Below the pieces are notes generated by a model, which saw only the letters and a list, made by a program, of their open reading frames with translations, searched no databases and had not been told where the DNA came from. The position numbers and the translations under genes are program-made. This document shows, piece after piece, positions 59,767 through 64,000 of a DNA stretch of 64,000 nt (position 1 is its first letter; each line of letters starts with the position of its first letter). Origin of the DNA: Torymus aiolomorphi (lineage: Eukaryota; Arthropoda; Insecta; Hymenoptera; Torymidae); assembly GCA_036365515.1 (NCBI GenBank), contig CM070876.1:38959195-39023194 (forward strand). Reading direction: 5' to 3'.

Positions 59767-62534
59767 ATGAGGAACTTCGGAGGATCGCTTGCCGTTTTCT
59801 GCGCGCTTCTCTGCTGCTGCCTCTGTGCCGGATTTTCAGTGCCCGCTGAGCATGAAGGTTAGTAGCGATCTTACCGTGTTATCCGCACCCCGCCACAGGA
59901 GCGTGCATTTTTGCGTCACTCGTCCCCGGTGCATTGGCAAGTCTTGCGACAAGAGTCTCGTGCGCACTCAGACATAGAAACGGATCCTGAACGAATGCAC
60001 TGGATTGCGCGCAAGCGAAATCTGAATGGTATCGCGCAAACCTGTTAAAATTGCATTGGCGTTACGTTCCAGAGATGACACGCTTGAACAAATCGTTCCT
60101 ATGGCTGCGACTGCACACGACTATTTTGCGAACCTTGTTTTTTTCTGTTGTTGGAATTTCATTGGTCTTCTATACATCTTTCGAAGTAAAATGCCATTTG
60201 ATTTATCAGATAATGCTGTTTTATTTATGTTGAAATTTACAACAATTCTAAACATGTTTGATAAATATTTTTTCCGTGTTTTAGTTTTGATTAGTATTGT
60301 AATTTTTTCTTTACATTGATTACATTAAAATTATCTGCGCAATCTTTAAAAGTTAAAGTGGCAAATAGAATTATTTGTATTCGTAATAAGCTTGAAATAC
60401 GTAGAACTATTAATCTTATGATAATTCGATTCTTCAAGATAAACGCTGTTTATATTTTAAATATCAAAGCTACTTAAGGTGGCTCGAGCGGTCTAGTAGA
60501 CCTAAAGCTATGAACATTTTTTACAAAAATGTATTTACACATTCCAATTTGAAAACTGATATGACAGAAAAAGGGTTCTTAACATAGCAGAAGAAATTTT
60601 TGTTATAAAATTTCCAATGATGCAAAAGAAGATTTTTTCTGCATCTGTTTATAAATATGAATTATATATCTGTTTATATATCTGTTTATAAATATGTTTA
60701 TTTTATGTTTATAAAATTCAGTGACAACTCTACACTGAGAGAAATTTTTTTCTGAAAATGTTTTGATTTAACATGGCATTGTAACTATTAAAATATATAT
60801 ATGTTAATAGTTACAATGCCATGTTAATAGTTAAAATACCATGTTAAATATAAACATATTCTTCTCTCAATGTACAAACAATTGGAAATAACTTTACAGG
60901 TTTTGAAAATTTTTCCATTTTTTATATTAGTACCTCCCCTTGAAATTGAACAAGGAAGAAAATGAGACCTTGCAAATTAAAATTGAATGAAAAACAAAAA
61001 AGATTAGCTTTACTTATTGAATTTATTTTGAGTGGAAAAAATGGAAATTTTCTAATAAAAATTTTGTCCGCTATGTTAAGAACCCTTTTTCCTGTCATAT
61101 GAGTTTTCAAATTGGAATGTGTAAATGAATCTATGTAAAAAATGTTCATATTAGGTCTACTATACCGCTCGAGCCACCTTAAACTTATCTTAAATCAAAA
61201 GCAAATCTCAATAATTTTTCTACAACGCCAAACCATGATTACTGTAATTAAAGATAATCATAAAAGTGTCTATGATCAGTGCTATTGTAATCAAAGCAAT
61301 GATAAGATTTCATCTCTACCAGTCAATTTGTCTGTATGTACTTTTTTCATTAAGATTACGTTACTTTTACGAATTTTCCCGATTTCGCATTTTTATGACG
61401 TACAATACACGTTGCCAATGCGGATGAGTTTCGAAGAAAACGAGCGAATGCGTAATTAACGCAAGAATGATAATTCCACAGAGACATCGTTTTGGATGAA
61501 ATCCGGCCAAGAGAATCTGAGGCGAATTTTATCGCTACAAAACAATCAAAACCGTGCGAAAAATGTGATTGTATTCATTGGTGACGGTATGGGATTGTCG
61601 ACTATTACGTCTGGGCGAATCTTCAAAGGACAGATGAAAGGTGCTTCCGGAGAAGAGTACAAACTTTTCTTCGAAAAATTCCCCAACACTGGATTTTCGA
61701 AGGTAACTTATATTTTTATGAATAATTTTGCTTGGTAAATGCATGATGCGATAATTTATTTGTATCTCTTCATTAAATCTATTCATTTAATATTTAAATA
61801 TAAAATTACTGATATGATATTATAGAGGCTTTAAAAGACATTTATCAAGTAAATGCTAACCAATATATCTTATATTTATCAATTTAAAATTGATTATAAA
61901 ACAAGATTATTGCATGATTGTAATGCCTCAACAAGAAATTCCCATCATTTGTCATGTTAATATTATGCACGTGTGAAAATTATTATTCTTCAAAGACTAC
62001 AGTTGAAAATAAGAAACGGTATTTTAATTAAAGCGCACACGTGTCTAATCACCCAATACTCTAATTTTGAAAATATTCCTCACTTGTAATTTTCTCAATT
62101 AAAAAAAAAATAACTCCTTAACAACCTGCCTGTTATAACTAAAAAATGAGACGACTCTTTATTATATAACCGGGATAGCACACTACAAGTAATTTTAACA
62201 ATATTATATAAAAGCGCAAGTTATCCTTTCAATTAGTGCATTTTTTTTTTTCAATTACTCCGAGATTTCGAACAGTGACGAACATAAATAATATTAGCTG
62301 GCTACGCAATACATGAAAGATTATGATGCAATTGTTCGCAGACGTACAACGTGGACAGGCAGGTGCCTGACTCGGCGGGCACAGCAACGGCGATGTTCTC
62401 TGGCGTGAAGGCCCAGTATCGAATGCTCGGACTCGACGGCAAAGCCAAGTACAACACGTGCGATAAGAACGTCAACGAGAATAGCCACTTGACGACAATC
62501 GCCACTTGGGCCCAGGAGACTGGCATGGATACCG
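59767..62534 (+). CDS. Alkaline phosphatase, 5' three coding exons (gene runs off the window)
   Basis: Exons: 59767-59857, 61482-61702, 62342-62534, with GT/AG borders and phases 1, 0 and 1. They give 168 residues of a protein usually near 500-550. Residues 1-24 are a signal peptide (hydrophobic, Cys-rich core). Exon 2 has KNVIVFIGDGMG, with metal ligand Asp65. Exon 3 has VPDSAGTATA, with nucleophile Ser115; the Asp-to-Ser distance of 50 residues equals that of human placental enzyme. A Cys in YNTCDKN fits a family disulfide position. Alkaline phosphatases hydrolyse phosphomonoesters and are usually secreted and GPI-anchored; the anchor part is outside the window. The ATG has a CAAAATG context. 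The next exon, expected to begin with the FVTTTR-type block, is not found up to 64000. Intron 1 holds nested transposons. Confidence 0.93.
60478..61178. mobile_element. 701-bp TTAA-flanked foldback in alkaline phosphatase intron 1
   Basis: TTAA lies at 60474-60477 and 61179-61182. The ends GGTGGCTCGAGCGGT and ACCGCTCGAGCCACC are inverted copies, and arms of about 130 bases pair (AACATTTTTTACA, CACATTCCAATTTGAAAAC, AAAGGGTTCTTAACATAGC). No coding. A CACTGAG MITE is inserted in its middle. Confidence 0.85.
60733..60872. mobile_element. 140-bp CACTGAG MITE nested in the TTAA element
   Basis: The ends CACTGAGAGAA and TTCTCTCAATG (one mismatch) are flanked by TA. The subterminal AACATGGCATTGTAACTATT is shared with 48043-48322. 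It lies inside 60478-61178, so it inserted after that element. Confidence 0.8.
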
Positions 62535-64000
62535 GTACGTCTTATCGATAGAAAGTCGAAATTCACATAGTTTTCCCTCTAATAACCTGCCCATGTTTCG
62601 TAAAAGCACGCATGGGCAGAGCTTTGCGAAAGTCGCTCCGCTAGCTCTTGTCATTATCATTGAGTAACCGTCACATGACCGAAAGCATTTGAAAAATTCG
62701 AGATAACGTAATTAATTGGTCGATTCTGTTCGTAAATAGAAAAATTGGACACGTCTACGATATAAATAAGTTGTAGGCTATATAGCAAGTGGTGAAATAA
62801 AAAGGTTTGTGGATCAATGACGGGACGATTTTTAGCGAAGTTCTAAAAGAGCAGGAAGTGCCTGAAAGAAATGATCTGATTTATAAAAAGGTGAACTTGG
62901 TAGATAAATTCTGAGTACGTCGGTTTCTAAATAAAAAGAGCTAAACGGTACAAAGTCACACTTCAGAAGTTGGTATTCGATACGAAGGAGATTGTTAACC
63001 GCAAGATTTAACCCATTTCTTATTCAATTGAGATACTTATATATATTTCATTGAGAAAAACCTGGTAGGTGTATTAAAGGTTACATTTAACGATAAATCT
63101 ACCTTCGTCACTCACGCACGAATAGTTTTTCTTGCAAAAAGTTTCATATACTCGGCGTATTTCAGCGCTAATTATAGGCATTAGTAAAAAATGAATCAAA
63201 CAGAAATGAGGTTGATTTTTATTTTTTAAAGTATTTCATAGAATCAAACATTTAAACAATTGAATCAAGTCTACAGATTATTACTTTTATCTTATGAGCA
63301 CACGAAAGAATTATTATTATATTAAAATAGAAGTATCTCGATTCTTAATTAAATTGTTCGAGAAAATGCTAAAGCTATATTTACTAACTCTAATACAACA
63401 AGTACTTCCGTATTACGCAATAGGGTAGTGATAAAATTAGAAATAGCAATATCGGCTTTTTAATATGCAATGTAGTTTAGATCGTACACACTACACGCAT
63501 GTGATTGAGAGAACGAAGATTAGTACGTTGATAGCCTCAAATGAGAGGCATTGTAGACTATAAAATAGATTTATACATCGGGTAATCCATAGATATATAT
63601 TATAAATAATTGGTTCATTATTAGAATTCAAAGCACAGCCACATTTTATTATCAAGCCACACACGAAGCCATCCAAAACGAAGCAATTACCGTAAAAACG
63701 ACAAACATGCAAATTACAAGAACTTGAAGTAGATATAGTAAGCCGCGCGCGCCAAGCGATAGCCCTTCTGGTCAGCGCCAAAAGCGTCCCAATTTCCCGT
63801 GCGACAGATCGAGATATTAGCCTATATCTATGTGTATCGGGCGGTATAAAGTGAAACATTAGATTCTCTGCGACACCCCGCGGGTGCACCGATGGACGAT
63901 ATAGTGTAAGGACGATATAAGCGCGCACGCGCTCGCGATAATGAGCACTCTACGGGCGGTCTCTCTCTCTCTATCTATCTAGCTTTGCTAGAGCCCACGC
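62535..64000. other. Alkaline phosphatase intron 3, to the window end
   Basis: After the exon 3 donor (GTACGT) I see no further exon of the gene. AT-rich to about 63700, then CG-rich with a CT run near 63961-63972. A minus frame at 63491-63928 has no domain. Confidence 0.5.

Overview
The window looks like nuclear DNA of an insect. The composition, with CpG-rich islands set in AT-rich DNA, would suit a hymenopteran, but that is an inference from general look only; no ribosomal, mitochondrial or lineage-specific marker is present. Gene density is very low. Most long open frames lie in CpG-rich or microsatellite DNA, often on both strands at once, and do not read as protein.

Three cellular-type genes can be supported. 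(1) The right end holds the first three coding exons of an alkaline phosphatase on the plus strand (59767-62534), including the signal peptide, the GDG metal-ligand motif and the PDSAGTAT nucleophile motif. The gene runs off the window. A TATA/Inr promoter with a possible untranslated first exon lies about 2 kb upstream (57255-57791). (2) One N-terminal coiled-coil exon on the minus strand (38213-38445) sits in a CpG island and ends in a splice donor. Its later exons were not found. (3) A tiny spliced minus-strand gene (32827-33204), too small to show as one frame, encodes a SAM-like domain and lies wholly inside a transposon-like element (32380-33540).

The rest is a mosaic of non-autonomous transposable elements, many with readable ends. 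A family flanked by TA, with CACTGAG or closely related CACGGAG ends, occurs at 11-1521, 347-1065, 21754-22005, 32380-33540, 48043-48322 and 60733-60872, with a relative at 21007-21112. Elements flanked by TTAA lie at 299-1168, 26773-26972, 44543-44794, 54958-55172 and 60478-61178. A hAT-like element with a perfect 8-bp target duplication lies at 49784-50571. A Penelope-like GIY-YIG endonuclease remnant lies at 3852-4517, with a degenerate hammerhead-like motif downstream. A mosaic palindrome with tandem repeats in its arms covers about 8.87-12.75 kb. Several elements are nested: three deep at 11-1521, and two deep in the first alkaline phosphatase intron.

Layout: 0-4.5 kb nested elements and the Penelope remnant; 5-9.8 kb CpG-rich DNA; 8.9-12.75 kb palindrome; 14-31 kb CpG islands alternating with AT-rich spacers and a 222-bp GT run; 32.4-33.5 kb SAM-gene transposon; 35-39.7 kb CpG islands with the coiled-coil exon; 40-56 kb AT-rich DNA with hAT, TTAA and foldback elements; 57-64 kb alkaline phosphatase locus. 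All calls come from reading by eye; no alignment, folding or database search was run.
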